From Gloeopeniophorella convolvens (lineage: Eukaryota; Basidiomycota; Agaricomycetes; Russulales): 64,000 nucleotides of DNA. The translations under genes and the position numbers were made by a program. Shown one piece after another: positions 32,353 to 43,562 of the stretch. Below the pieces are notes generated by a model. The model was not told where the DNA came from and made no database searches. It worked only from the letters and a program-made list of their open reading frames with translations. Each line of letters starts with the position of its first letter. Position 1 is the stretch's first letter. The stretch covers positions 1 to 64,000 of the forward strand of contig WTXD01000049.1 of the NCBI GenBank assembly GCA_022496205.1. The letters are read 5' to 3'.

Positions 32353-35235
32353 TAGTGTTGCCGCGGCTCGGCTCAGCTCGGGCTGAGCCGGTGAGCCGAG
32401 CCATTTCTGAGCCAAGCCGAGCCGAGCCAATCTCATCGGCTTGACCGGTTCAGCAAGCGTTCTCATTGGCTCCGAGCGGCGCGTGAGCGGCTCCGAGCCG
32501 CCCGAGCCGATTTAGTTTCCATTTTTGGAAATCTGAACACCGGGGGCTGGGGCAGAGCTGGAGGCAGCCCCGGAGGCAACAGGATATTATAGTGATCTTA
32601 CTACAGATTGGAATGCTCTGCTAAGGAAAGGCACAATGCATCTGCGTGCCAGGGGATGCACAACAATGTGCTCACACTCACAGCGCGCACTCAAGCATCG
32701 TAAGGGCGTGCAGTATCAGTACACACATGCCATCCTCCTCCCTGCCACCGTCCTCCTCCCCGCCACCATTCTCATCGGCAAATTCCCCAATCCGTGTTCA
32801 GCCATGATCACCTCTTACCGTAGCGGTTCCTATTGAGAAATCCCGTGCATATCGATAAACACGCAAAATGTAAAGGCACTGCAGCGAGACAGGCCTGAAG
32901 AAAATGCCGGCGTCATCCCATAGGATGGCACCGTTGCCTTGCAGCAAGGGATTCGCACCATGATGACAGCGAGGTGGACAGCTTGTAGGAAGGGGTGGAG
33001 TCGCGAACCAGGGGAGGCTTGAGCGCCACACTGCACATGGGCACGCAAAGCGGGACAACCGCAGCGCGCCCGAGGGCAGCGCCAATGCCGTACTTGGAGG
33101 TGGCGGGGCTGCACGCAGGGGGCGACAGCTCAGGTGGCGAAGGACGGGCGCGCGCACAGAGTTGATCCAACTTCGAGTTGGCATCGCGTTCGGCGTGCGC
33201 GTCAGCACCGTCAGCCATGCTGGCAGACCTGCGCACGTCCGGGTGCGCTCGAGAGTCGAGGGATGGCGCGGCAGGGTTGCGCGCGTTGTTTCTCGCGGTT
33301 TTGTGAGGAGACGCCGCTCGCCGGAGTGCAGGATGGCAATGCGATGATGCGCATGCCTGCGCGCCAGTTCGGATCCGCGTCTGCGTGGGACGGTGGCAAC
33401 AGGGTGGTAGTGACGGGCTATGTCGAAGCACTGTCGTCGCCACTCAAGCTTGGAAGGCCGTTGTCATGCGCGGGGTTTCACTGTGGCGCGACCCGGCGCT
33501 ATTTCCAAGGACGACAGGGCGGCGGTTCGATGGCATGCGTGACGGCGTGCCAGTTCAAAATCACGTCGGCGCGGGACAGTGGCGTCGGTAGAGCGGTGGC
33601 GTGCACACCGTCACCACTCGGGCTCACGAGGTTGGCGTCGCACGCGTGAGTTCGCAATGGCGGCGGAAGGATGTGGGGGCCGGCCCCGAGCGTCGCAGCA
33701 TGGTCACGCTCGTCAGAGCGCAACCGCGGCGGTCCGATGCAGCGCCCAAAGGCACCCAGGATGCCACCCCCGACCAGGGGAGTGGGGCCACGCCCGTCAG
33801 GGTGCGGCGGCGTTTCGGCGCAGCTGGCAAGGGCGCGCAGGGTAGAGTTAGATACGAGGACGGTACGACCGTCCTCGTCTGAGAAGGTGGTGCCGCGCTC
33901 GTTAGAGTGCAGCAGGGAAGTGGGGGTGCGCGGATCGGCGCGCCACGTAGCGGCCACGTCGCTGCGCGAAAGGGCTCCGCGCGACAACACGGGCAGCGGT
34001 GGGCGCGCGTGTGGGCTTTCCCCGGGTACGGCGGCATGGTCACGCTCATTAGAGCGCAGCTGCAGCAGTCTGGTGCAGCGCGCAATGGCGTGCGGGACGC
34101 CGCAGTCGCGGTTGCGTAAAGGCAGGGACGGCGGGTTTGATACGAGGTTGGTATTACCGCCCTCGTTCGCCGGGAAAGGGAGGCCACGCTCGTCAGAGTG
34201 CGGCGGAGAAGTGGAAGGGCGCGCGTTGGCACACCATGTTGCGGTGGCATCGCTGCACGAAGGAGCTCGTGGCGGCCGTGCGGTCATGTCGTTGTGGTTC
34301 GAGACAAAGCCGTGTGACGGGGACTGCGACAGCATTGTCGTCGTGACGAGTCAGGAAACGGGCGCAAAGGCAGGGGCACCGTCGCCGTTTTCGTCGACGG
34401 AATCGTGTGGTGGCGACGGTTCTGCTGGATGCGTGTCGCTGCACCAAGTTGCAACCGCACTGCGTGGCCGAACATGCCGTGCCAGCGCATTGGCATTATC
34501 GTGGTGCAGCGCGGATCCGTGCGACACGTTTTGCGCGTGTGTGTCGTCCTGCGAGGCGCTCATGGGGGAATGGTCAGCCGGAGAACTCGTGGGGGTGGCT
34601 GAAGTTTCGAGGGTAATGGCAGAGGTGTTGAGCATGGCGGGCGCGGGGGTCGGCGTCGTTGCTGCAGCGCGGGTGTCGTAGTAGGAGTTGGGAAGGGGAA
34701 GTGCTGCATGATGGCGACGAGCGCGCCGGCGGGCGCGGCACGCGGGAAATGGCGGAGGGCGGGCAGCGGGCAGCGGGTGGATAACTACACGGGTTGTGGG
34801 TGGATGGGTTGTGGAGAGGAGAGAGGTATGTGCAGGCAGTGGGCGTGTGGATGGGGCGTGCATGCGTGTGTGGGTGCCGGACTCGAGTCGCACTGGGCCC
34901 TACAGCCAGTCTCCAGGGCCCAAAGCAATGGCCATATGGCCTGCTATCATCATACCTAGGCCCTTTGGGGCTCAAATGTGTCAGTAATTGCAATAGTAGA
35001 GCGAAGACTTACTTTTGAGCGTCGTTGCTGGCCCGGCACGGTGAAGTTCAACTGCACCTCAGGGCAGCTCAGGGAGCTTACCGAAAATGGACGGCTCCCA
35101 CGGCTCGAGCCGCTCCGGAGCCGAGCTGATCCGAGCCGGTCCCCAAAAAGGCTCGGCTTGGCTTGGCTCATCCAAATATGGATAAGCCGGAGTAAGCCGA
35201 GCCGGAGCCAGCCGAGCCGAGCCGCGGCAACACTA
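32353..35235 (+). mobile_element. Non-autonomous hAT-type DNA transposon, copy A
   Basis: The 2,883-bp element begins TAGTGTTGCCGCGGCTCGGCT and ends with the inverted counterpart AGCCGAGCCGCGGCAACACTA. It is flanked by a perfect 8-bp duplication, which is diagnostic for the hAT superfamily. Both subterminal zones (about 150 bp) are crowded with GGCTCGG / CCGAGCC motifs in both orientations, as seen for transposase-binding regions in hAT elements. The GC-rich interior carries long overlapping open frames on both strands (336 codons plus strand 33671-34681; 278 codons minus strand 33499-34335). I find no zinc-finger BED, RNase H-like or hATC dimerisation motif, so mobilisation would need a transposase encoded elsewhere. 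Copy B is the same length and apparently identical, in reverse orientation. Confidence 0.88.
33499..34335 (-). other. Repeat-bearing open frame inside hAT copy A (same as 44463-45299 in copy B)
   Basis: This 278-codon frame contains in-frame repeats. HSDERG at residue 46 followed by a TNLVSN block recurs as HSNERG at 143 followed by TVLVSN. RSNERDHAA at 94 recurs as RSDERDHAA at 206. The repeats are about 97-112 residues apart. No domain is recognised and the opposite strand is also open, so translation is doubtful. It may be the remnant of a duplicated sequence captured by the element. Confidence 0.35.
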
Positions 35236-35243
35236 CATTAGCG
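35236..35243. repeat. Target-site duplication, right of hAT copy A
   Basis: CATTAGCG, identical to 32345-32352. Confidence 0.9.
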
Positions 35244-35735
35244 GGCCCGCATAGTCTGAGGCGTGCACATTTTCAGAAATCGAAGGGGATGCACACAAAC
35301 AAGAGTAGCGTGAACTCCAAATCCAAAGACGTGAGTGGGCGGAAGTCATGTGGTGAAAAGTGCCAGTGGTCCGTAGACCACCAGAGCACACATTGCAGTG
35401 AAGCAAGAGGGATGTGAGTGCAATGATAGAGGAGGGAAGGCATAGGCAATGCGCAGCGGAGTCCGTATGTAGAGTAGTGACACTGCCTGGTCAGTATGGA
35501 ACACGCTCGGCGTGAAACAGCACGGCGGCTCGAGGTAGATTCCGCGCGCGCCCGTTTTCACAGTGCATACCACCGTCGTGACCGGAGGGCTCGCGGAGCA
35601 GCGGCCATCACATTCCGACGGCGGAATCAGGCCACCTTAAGTTTCGGCCCGCATTGCATCTCTTCATCGACCCTGCACAGCCCCGCTGTGCTAGTCACCC
35701 TCAGCCACCGTAACCAGCTGTAACCTAGGGCAGAC
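35244..35735. other. Intergenic region upstream of the HAD phosphatase
   Basis: No gene is seen in this stretch, which contains the presumed promoter of the following gene. The hAT insertion lies only about 500 bp upstream of that start. Confidence 0.45.
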
Positions 35736-36704
35736 ATGACATCGCGCCCGGCCATTCGTGCCTTGCTCATCGATCTCTCTGGTACGATCCACGTTGCCGC
35801 ACAACCCACCTCGGGATCACCGCGCGCCATACAGCGCCTCCGCGGGTCGTCGATACCATTTCGTTTCTGCAGCAACGCGAGCAAGGAGTCTACCAACGCG
35901 TTGCGTGGTAAGCTAGCCCAAATGGGCATCGAGACACGGGATGGCGAGGTGTGGACAAGCGTCAGTGCTGTGCATTCGGCGCTACGAGAGAAGGGCGTGA
36001 AGAGGTGCGCCCCATGATGTCATCGGATGCGTGTTCAGGCATTCAAACTAACCATCTGTCAATCAACACAGGCCACTCGTGCTCGCCTCTGAGTCCGCTG
36101 CGGAAGAGTGTCGGCGGGGCATCCCGGACGACCCGACGCTCCCGTATGACTCCGTCGTCGTCGCCTTTGCGCCCGCCCAGTTCGACTACGCTGCACTTAA
36201 TGCAGCATTCCGAGTGCTGATGAGCGAGCATCGCTCACAGCGCGGGCATAGTCGTCTCAATTGCCCGCTCATCGCAACACATCGGTCGCGCTACATAGGG
36301 GACTCCGACGGTGCGCTGTCCCTCGGACCCGGGCCATTCGTCGCGGCGTTGGAGAATGCAAGTGGGAGGAATGCCGAGATCGTAGGAAAACCGGAACGGA
36401 GATTCTTTGAGTTAGTGCTAAACAGCCTCGAGTCCGAGACGCAAGGGCGGGACGGCGTTGTTGCGATTATAGGAGACGACGTTCAGAGTGACCTTGGAGG
36501 TGGAGCAGTCGATCTCGGCTTCTGGCGGGTACTAGGTATGCGCATGCCATTCTGCAGCTCCTAAATGCACATTCGGGCTCATCATAGTACACAGTCAGGT
36601 CAGGTAAGTATAGAGAGGGCGACGAAACTAGAGAAGGCGTAAAGCAGCCTGATGAGATTTGTGATTCCTTCGCCTCATTTGTAGAGAACTTTCTTGGGGA
36701 GTAG
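35736..36704 (+). CDS. HAD-superfamily phosphatase, HDHD2-like
   Basis: This is a HAD hydrolase of the type II (capped) group most like HDHD2. Motif I reads LLIDLSGTIH: the nucleophilic Asp is present but the usual second Asp (+2) is Ser, as I recall for HDHD2 proteins. FRFCSNASKES is motif II. The cap holds GDSDGALSLGPGPFVAALE. KPERRFF contains the motif III lysine, and AIIGDDVQSDLGGG is motif IV. Splicing at 36005 gives VKRPLVLASE, and a last intron joins WRVL to VRSGKYREGDE, restoring the usual GKYR segment. TAG is at 36702-36704. Length is about 290 residues. It is probably a soluble small-molecule phosphatase; the substrate is unknown. It is tail to tail with the alcohol dehydrogenase, 90 bp apart. 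Confidence 0.88.
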
Positions 36705-36794
36705 AATTTTTCGGAACATCTGTTACAGCTCTAGATAAAATGCATCGGGATGTGTGTTAAATACAGCTGAAGCATAACATACCGGTACCGAAAA

Positions 36795-38424
36795 TCACTG
36801 CCATGGATCGAAAATGACCTTCCCGCATAGACCCTTTTCATACGCGTCGTAGGACGCTATGGCGTCACCCAGTGGGGCAATCCTCTCGATAACACCGCCC
36901 TCTCCAATGGTACCCAACACGTCCTTCCTGCGCCGAAGAAGTCCAATGGCAGGGGATAGAAGGGAACGGACATTGCAACGACCGAACTCGAGGCTTGCGT
37001 TTCGGTCATACAGCTCGCGACCGGTGAATGGGATCTGGTCCGCTTGATGTACGCCGCACGACGACAGCACACCCGACGGGACAAGCAGCGCCAGAGCGAG
37101 CGTTAGGGCCGAGGGTGAGCCGACAACCTACAACCTCCAAATAAGCGCACAGGGACAGATGCTAAGCGCTCGCCGAGAGCATTCATTACTTCAAGAACGG
37201 CGTGACATCCGCCCCGACCCCAAGCCTGAACCAAGTTTGGTGCTTCGGCAGTATCTGCCACGATGAATTGGTTCTCTGGCACCCCCTTGGCGTCCCCGGG
37301 TAACGTATCGTATATTTTTTGCATTTTATTACGGCGAGAACCGTTCGGATCAACGACTACGACGCGATACTGCGATTTGGATCGAGCAAGGAAATCAAGG
37401 AGTGCTAAGGTGGCACACTTGAAACCCGTGAGCATCCGATCAATTGGTAGTTTCAATCCCAGGTCACTCACAAGACCAACGGGACCAAGTCCGACGACTG
37501 CGACATCGATGATCCTATCCCCGGGAAGCAGCTCGGGCGGCGAGAGCCCTGTTAAGGGCTTGTCAAGGGAATGGTCTGCGCTGTGCGGCCATGGGATGCC
37601 GCTGAAGAGTACTTGTGCAAGTTTCGGGTGCGTCCAGGCTTGGAAAGCAACAAAGAGCCCTGTCGGGAGGATATCCGCCAGCAGAAGTAGTGAGGGATCC
37701 GGAAGCGATTCGAGTTCCGAGGGTAAGGCAGATGGGCTAGACAGAGAGAGGAGTGTTCCGCCGGCAAGGGGGACGCGCACATACTGAGCCTGGCCTCCTG
37801 GCAAAGCGGGAGATCCGAACAGAAGAGAGGATACACAGCGGGCGGTAAAGCCACGACGACAGGGTCTAGTACAGTGAACGTGGCTAGGTGAGCGCAGTCA
37901 GGAGGAGAGTACCCGTGCGTACTCGCATTCCCCACAAGAGATCGTGAAAGGGGAGATGACTTTGTCGCCTACTTTGAGGGACGCATACAGAGCTGGTCGA
38001 GAGGGCGGGGAATCGGGACGAAAGGAAGCACCCAAAGCAATGACATGGCCGATGAATTCGTGACCACAGGTGTGGCTGAATGAAGACGTCAGTTCAAGCC
38101 GAGGGCCATGGGGGGAGCGGGGGCCTGGACCAACATCTCGTTGACATCCTCGTTACCACGGTAGACATGGAGGTCGCTACCACACAGGCCGGCATACTGT
38201 TAAGGACTGGAAGTGAGGACCGAGAGACCAAGGGGAGGGGAAGGCAAGACCTTGATTTTGATGATGGCATCGTCAGGATGCTGAATGCTGCAGAGAGGAC
38301 GGTCGGGGATGGTGATGGTGTAGGGCCAGTATGCTCACGTAGGAATGGGAACAGATTCTAGTCTGACGTCGAAGGCGGGCGGGTGCCAGCGGACGGCGCG
38401 CTGAAGAGTCGAGTGGGTGTCCAT
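36795..38424 (-). CDS. Zinc-type alcohol dehydrogenase (GroES-like MDR)
   Basis: This is an NAD(P)+-dependent medium-chain dehydrogenase. Exon 1 (ATG 38422-38424) gives MDTHSTLQRAVRWHPP. The next exon has YAGLCGSDLHVYRG, the catalytic-zinc Cys motif, and then the zinc His motif CGHEFIGHV. A cysteine-bearing block (SCGECEYAR) corresponds to the start of the structural zinc lobe. GFTARCVSSLLFGSPAL and GGQAQYVRVPLA follow. The cofactor fold shows VAVVGLGPVGL, and the protein ends KGLCGKVIFDPWQ at 36795. Length is about 430-450 residues. It is divergent from the WC-1-like gene with only 210 bp between the starts. It most resembles fungal formaldehyde-dehydrogenase-like ADHs of unassigned substrate. 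Confidence 0.85.
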
Positions 38425-38634
38425 GTCGATGATTGCGGGCGACACGGTGGCTGGGATCGGCCGGGGGTGTCGGAGCAAGCCGGTGCGACGGGGACGGGCG
38501 AGCCACGTTGGAGCCACGTGCCTCACGCCACGGCTTTGTACTCGAGTACGGCGTCTTTGGTAATTAGCCGCTTGCCGCCCCGTCGTTTGGAAGCGAACGT
38601 TCTCACTCTTTGTCCCGTCTCGCATCCCTCCACG
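38425..38634. promoter_or_regulatory. 210-bp bidirectional promoter, ADH / WC-1-like photoreceptor
   Basis: Only 210 bp separate the two divergent ATGs, so the core promoters must share this stretch. No clear TATA element is seen. Confidence 0.55.
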
Positions 38635-41042
38635 ATGCCCTTCGAGCGCTATCTCACACATCCCCAGGATCCTGCCGCCGCAGCTTCCTCATCGTCCTCG
38701 ACAGGCGACTACGCCTATGTCCAGTCAGGTTACTCCTCGTCGATGGGCCCCGCCCTCGACTCCTTACCGTCTCACCCCTCTCTTCATCTCCAACTCCCTC
38801 AGTTCATGCTCGCTGGGCCTCCAACCCTTGCCCCAGGTGGAGGCGCCGAGGTTCTCCCTGGTCCATTGGGCTATTCATGGCTCGCCAATTCCGGCTTCAC
38901 CCACAAGGGGTCAGAGGATTTGTGCGTATAAACGCAGCTGCGCTCCCTCTCGCGCTCACTCTATCTAGTTTCACCCATCCTTCATTCAAGTCATACTCTC
39001 CAAGCCATTTCCCCCAGAGCGATTACCATCCACAACCTCAATCTGTCCCGTTCGAGGCCCCGCATCCCCTCTCCGGTACTATCCTACCGCAACCACCATC
39101 TCCTCTACCGCCGCTGTCTCCTAGGCCAGTTGTACAGCCGGAAGATGCGTCACCGACTCTCTCACAGGACCCTACCCAATGGGGGGCTTCTTTCTCCGCT
39201 CCATCGTCCCTCGGCCTGCCTGTGTATTCATCATCTGGCTTTGACCTCCTATCCATCTTGGGTCGCATCGCAAATCGTCCCAACCCAAGCCTCACTTTGG
39301 GGCCTGTCGATATGTCATGCTCGTTTGTCGTCGTTGATGTCCGAAGATATGACACCCCAATCATCTATGCATCTCCCTCCTTCTGTAGTCTCACGGGCTA
39401 CGCTGAACACGAGGTTCTTGGTCGCAATTGCCGCTTCCTGCAAGCACCAGGAGGCCGGGTCACGAGGGGCGAACGACGACAGTTCGCTGCTCCGGAGGCG
39501 GTTTCCTATATGAAGAAAAGCCTTGGTGATGACAAGGAGTGTCAAGTTAGCCTCATCAATTATAGAAAGGACGGGTCCGCTTTCATCAACCTTGTCACCG
39601 TTATCCCCGTATCTGGAGGTGTAAATAATGGACCCGAAGAACAAAACGACGTCGTGTTTCATGTCGGCTTCCAGGTAGACCTCACAGAGCAACCGAACGC
39701 TATCTTGCAGAAGCTCAAGGACGGCAGCTACATGGTCGACTATAGCTCTACCCTCCCCCACCACCCCGGACCCTCTATCCGAGATCGCCGGAACCATGGA
39801 TATGTCTTGAATGCTGTTTCCCAGGACCTCCGCGAGTTTCTCAGCGATCCATCATTCGTGTCGTCACTCTCGACACCCGCATCGAGCGCTGAGGAGGCAG
39901 ACGCTCAAGAAGGGAACCATCCTCTTAGCCTTATCCTCCTCAATGCCATGCCGGATTCCCTCTTGGTCCTTTCCCTCAAAGGGTCATTCCTTTATGTCGC
40001 CCCATCCATCTCCCGTGCTTTGGGATATCCACCTGAAGAGCTCTGTGGCAAATCTGTTGTAGATTACTGTCACCCATCGGACTGTGTCCCCCTGACACGC
40101 GAGCTCAAGGAATCGTCAGCAACTTTAGCTGCGCACGAAGGACAAGGTTTCTTTCCGAGCATACCAAGCACTCCGAGGATCGTCAATCTCCTTTTCAGGG
40201 CCAAGGCCCAAAACGGGACGTACATGTGGATCGAGTGCACTGGGCGCCTGCATGTCGAACCTGGAAAGGGTCGCAAGGCCATCATTCTAAGTGCACGCTC
40301 ACGTACGATGCCGCGCCTGGGTTGGAAGGTGGCGCCTCCAGATGCCGTGCGTCAGGATTGGGACGGTGGCGGAGGCGATGTGGCTCGGGAGGTATGGGGG
40401 ATGTTGAGCGTCGGTGGTACCGTGCTCTTCATGAGCGCCAACGTCAAGACCATTCTTGGCTGGGGCGTCGGGGAAATCATCGGCATGTCCATCGACGATC
40501 TAACCCTGGAATCTTCTCCAAGTCACTTAGCGGCTGCTATCTCTCGCGCCGCTCAGGGCGGGACTGACCGGGCAGAGACGGTCGAATGCCAGTTTCGACA
40601 GAGATCTGGCGAATACGCCATGCTGAGCATTTTGCTCTACCCCTTGCCGACTGCCGCAGTCTCCCAGGCTTCCCAAACCGAGTTGCGCCGCCTGCCTATC
40701 ATCTGCCAAATCAAACCCCCCTCGGCTAAGTCTACCGTGCAGCGGCAGCTGGTGACCACCGTCTCAAAGGGCAACATGTTCTCCGAATCAGACGATGCTC
40801 AGGAAAGCAGCTGGCAATACGAATTGCAGCAGCTCAAGATTGAGAATCAGAAGTTGGTGGAGGAAATTGAAAAGCTCGAGAGCTCTGCCGAGCAGGAAGG
40901 ACAACAGCGTCGCTCAGTGAGCTTATCCCTGAGTTCTTCCCATATGCGCCCGACAGATTGGACATTACCACCTGCTGCGACCTCCACCTCCCAGCACCAC
41001 TCGCTCAAACGGCGATGGGAGCCCCGCAGCGATGTCCCATAA
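38635..41042 (+). CDS. White-collar-1-like blue-light photoreceptor (LOV + two PAS domains)
   Basis: This nuclear photoreceptor and transcription regulator would sense blue light through a flavin bound to its LOV domain. The start is MPFERYLTH (ATG 38635). A single intron joins GSEDF to FTHPSFK. The LOV domain (residues about 210-330) contains GRNCRFLQ with the photoactive cysteine, and NYRKDGSAFIN. PAS-B starts near LILLNAMPDSLLVLS and includes SRALGYPPEELCGKSVVDY. PAS-C contains MSANVKTILGWGVGEIIGMS. A coiled-coil-like stretch (LQQLKIENQKLVEEIEKLE) lies near the C-terminus. No GATA zinc finger is present, as usual in basidiomycete WC-1 proteins, whose DNA binding comes from the WC-2 partner. 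Length is about 785 residues. Confidence 0.92.
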
Positions 41043-41625
41043 TCATGCAATTACACACCTTCCTCAGCAGCACACATTTTGTCGAATCCATCACACACGT
41101 TCTTGTTCTTGGTCATTGCTATTTATTCACTTCCAGTTTTCAGTAGGCTTGTAACGTTTTCCGCATGCCCCTGCCGTTCGCAGCCGTTAGTGTAGCTCAT
41201 TTATCGTATCTCTCCGCTGGGCCAAGTCCTCGAGATTCGCAGTAATCTCACATCTCGTGCTTGTGCGAGTGGACGGCGACCATCAGTACTTTAGTTCCCG
41301 GCTTAGTCCACTGAGTGCACGGCTTCGCGACCCGCATGCTCTGCTTGTGGGTCGTGTAAGTAGCAGAATCCTCAATGAGTCAAAATCACTCGGGCTTCTT
41401 TGCTTTCACGCACCGTGATTGGCGGATCCATGAACAAGGATGGGAAAGGCGCTACGCCTTACGGAAGACGTTGGCAGCTCGATGCCCGAGTCACCCAGGG
41501 CGTTTCGGCCCATGCATTAACCGGCTCCTCCGAGTCGCGAGGCTATAATGTAGCACACTTAAGTCAATGGCCATGCTGTTCGAAGGATCCCAGTCAACAC
41601 CTCCCATTGAAGTACATACGTAGGA
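41043..41625. other. Intergenic stretch between WC-1-like gene and SDR-1
   Basis: This is presumed 3' untranslated sequence and the SDR-1 promoter; nothing else is recognised. Confidence 0.45.
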
Positions 41626-42865
41626 ATGGCACCGGTTGATTCTAATGTCTGGCTCGTTACGGGTGAGTCTGCTTCGCTCGTGCACCCCGGGGGGACCTGG
41701 TGCTCGCATGGCGGCAGGGCCACATGTACACGGCGTCAGAGTTCAGCTGAGCTCACCGCGCTCATCTTCAGGGGCGTCGTCCGGCCTGGGCCTCGCGTTG
41801 GTACGACAGATCCTTGCGCGCGGCGACCGCGTGGTGGCCACGGCGCGCACGCTCGAGGGGCGCTTCAACGATCTTCTGGCCGACCCCGCCGTCGACCAGA
41901 GCCGGCTGCGCCTCGCGCCGCTCGACGTGTGCGCGCCGTCCGCGGAGGTGCAACGCCAGGCGGAGGCGGCGACAGCGATCTGGGGCAGAGTCGACGTGCT
42001 CGTGAACAACGCGGGCTTCGTCGGGTTCGAGTTCGGGCCCTCCGAGGAGCTAGGGTGCGTGCGTGCCGTTGTTGGCCTGTGTATGCGCGTGCAGATCGTG
42101 GTGTCGTGTTACAGGCTCCATGGGATGATGGCCCCCTTTGAAGTGAACTTTGTCGGTGTGGTCAAGGTGACCAACGCGTTCTTGCCACCCATGCGCTCTC
42201 GGAGAGGTGGCACGATCGTCATCATCGGCAGCCGATCGGTGTACTTCAACGAGTTTCCGGTGAGGCTCCATACGTTAGCCTGTGCCACGCATACACCTGC
42301 GTCTGACTCATCATGGATCACAGGGTGTTGGTGAGTAGATGACCCCGAGGTTCTATATCAATTCAGTGAATGTATCGTCGATCCAGCTGCGTACGCCGCC
42401 TCGAAAGCAGCGGTGCATTGTAAGTCGTGCCGATTCACGCTCAGCACAAGCTGACCCGGCGCAGCATACGGAGAGACGCTGGCCGTCGAACTTGCTCCGC
42501 TTAACATTCGCGTGCTGCTCGTCGTGCCAGGTGCGTTCGATGCTGGTGTCATCCCTCCGTATACAAAGATACTTCCTGGCTACGAACAAACGCATGAAGC
42601 GATGGAAGCTGCACTCAAGTTACGGGGTACGCTCATGAAAGGTGACCCTGTGCGCGGCATGGATACCATCATCGACGTCGTGCGCGGCGAAGGGCACGCG
42701 ACGGACCTCGTCCACGATGGCAAGTGGCCGAAGTGGCTCGTCCTGGGCGATGACGCGTTCATGCACACGCGCAAGAGACTTCAGAACATGGCCGATACTC
42801 TCACCGAGTGGGAAGAGGTTGGATCAGGCATGCATCACCAAAACGAGGGCGCTCAACACCTATGA
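41626..42865 (+). CDS. Short-chain dehydrogenase/reductase SDR-1
   Basis: This is an NAD(P)-dependent classical SDR. The cofactor loop TGASSGLG is formed by the first splice (WLVTG + ASSGLGLALVRQ). NNAG follows in VDVLVNNAGF. The catalytic block includes IGSRSVYFNEFP, then a 7-nt microexon (42324-42330, GGTGTTG) leading to the active-site YAASK. These give FPGVAAYAASKAAVH. The C-terminal part includes LAPLNIRVLLVVPG and ends NEGAQHL with TGA at 42863-42865. Length is about 300 residues. The substrate is unknown. It is a paralogue of SDR-2, 5.2 kb downstream on the same strand; hAT copy B inserted between them. Confidence 0.88.
42324..42330 (+). other. 7-nt microexon of SDR-1
   Basis: GGTGTTG is bounded by ..CACAG and GTGAGT. 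It is required to keep the frame between NEFP and the YAASK active site. SDR-2 has an equivalent at 48753-48759. Confidence 0.75.
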
Positions 42866-43562
42866 TCGCCGTGTTCGAAGGGTCGAAGCCGGGAGGCCCA
42901 GGAGCACAGACACCTAGCGGTAGAACGGCGAGGACATTCTGGCCACCCAATTCGGGGGTTTGAGTCTGCTTGTTGGTGGAGCCCTGGGCGGCACGACTTA
43001 CTCGATGAGTTTGTAAATCGAAGAGACGTGGTTCTCACTCGGAGGAGAATGCACTACGCGACAGTGTTGTACATATCTAGTAGAAGTCTAGCCCTGTTTG
43101 GCCCCCTGCATCAGTAGAGTCCCCGGGAATCAAGGTGATCGAGGTAATAGTCAGAGTGCATCAAAGTTCTCGAGTTCCCCAGGCGCACAATCCAAACGCC
43201 GCGCTCAGCCTCCGCGACATGCTCTGGGATCCAACGTCCTAAGCTGTATCAAAAACCGCGGATTGGGAGGGTGGACCGATCAGAAGAGGGGAGACGTGGG
43301 TAACAGGCCGGGTGCACTTGGGGACTGGAAGGCGTCTCGGATAACGGGGAGATAGATGGCTGAGCTCGCCCTTTAATTGTGCGTGAGCGACGACTAGGGA
43401 AGTCTAACTATTTCCATTGGTCATGGGGTCGCACGACCAGCACTGATCAGTGAGGACCCCTGAAGATGCCGATGGAGGTTTGATCCCGAAGAGGTCAAAA
43501 TTCGGTGGTTTTTGGCGAGCTCGGACCGGCCATTTTCAGTGGTTTTGCATCAGACCTTGGGT
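42866..43562. other. Intergenic stretch left of hAT copy B
   Basis: No gene is seen. The last 8 bp (43555-43562, CCTTGGGT) are the hAT target-site duplication. Confidence 0.5.

Noticed and set aside
33134..34893. Long overlapping open frames inside the hAT element as separate genes
   Set aside because: Several frames on both strands are open at once in GC-rich DNA and no domain is visible; treated as part of the mobile element.
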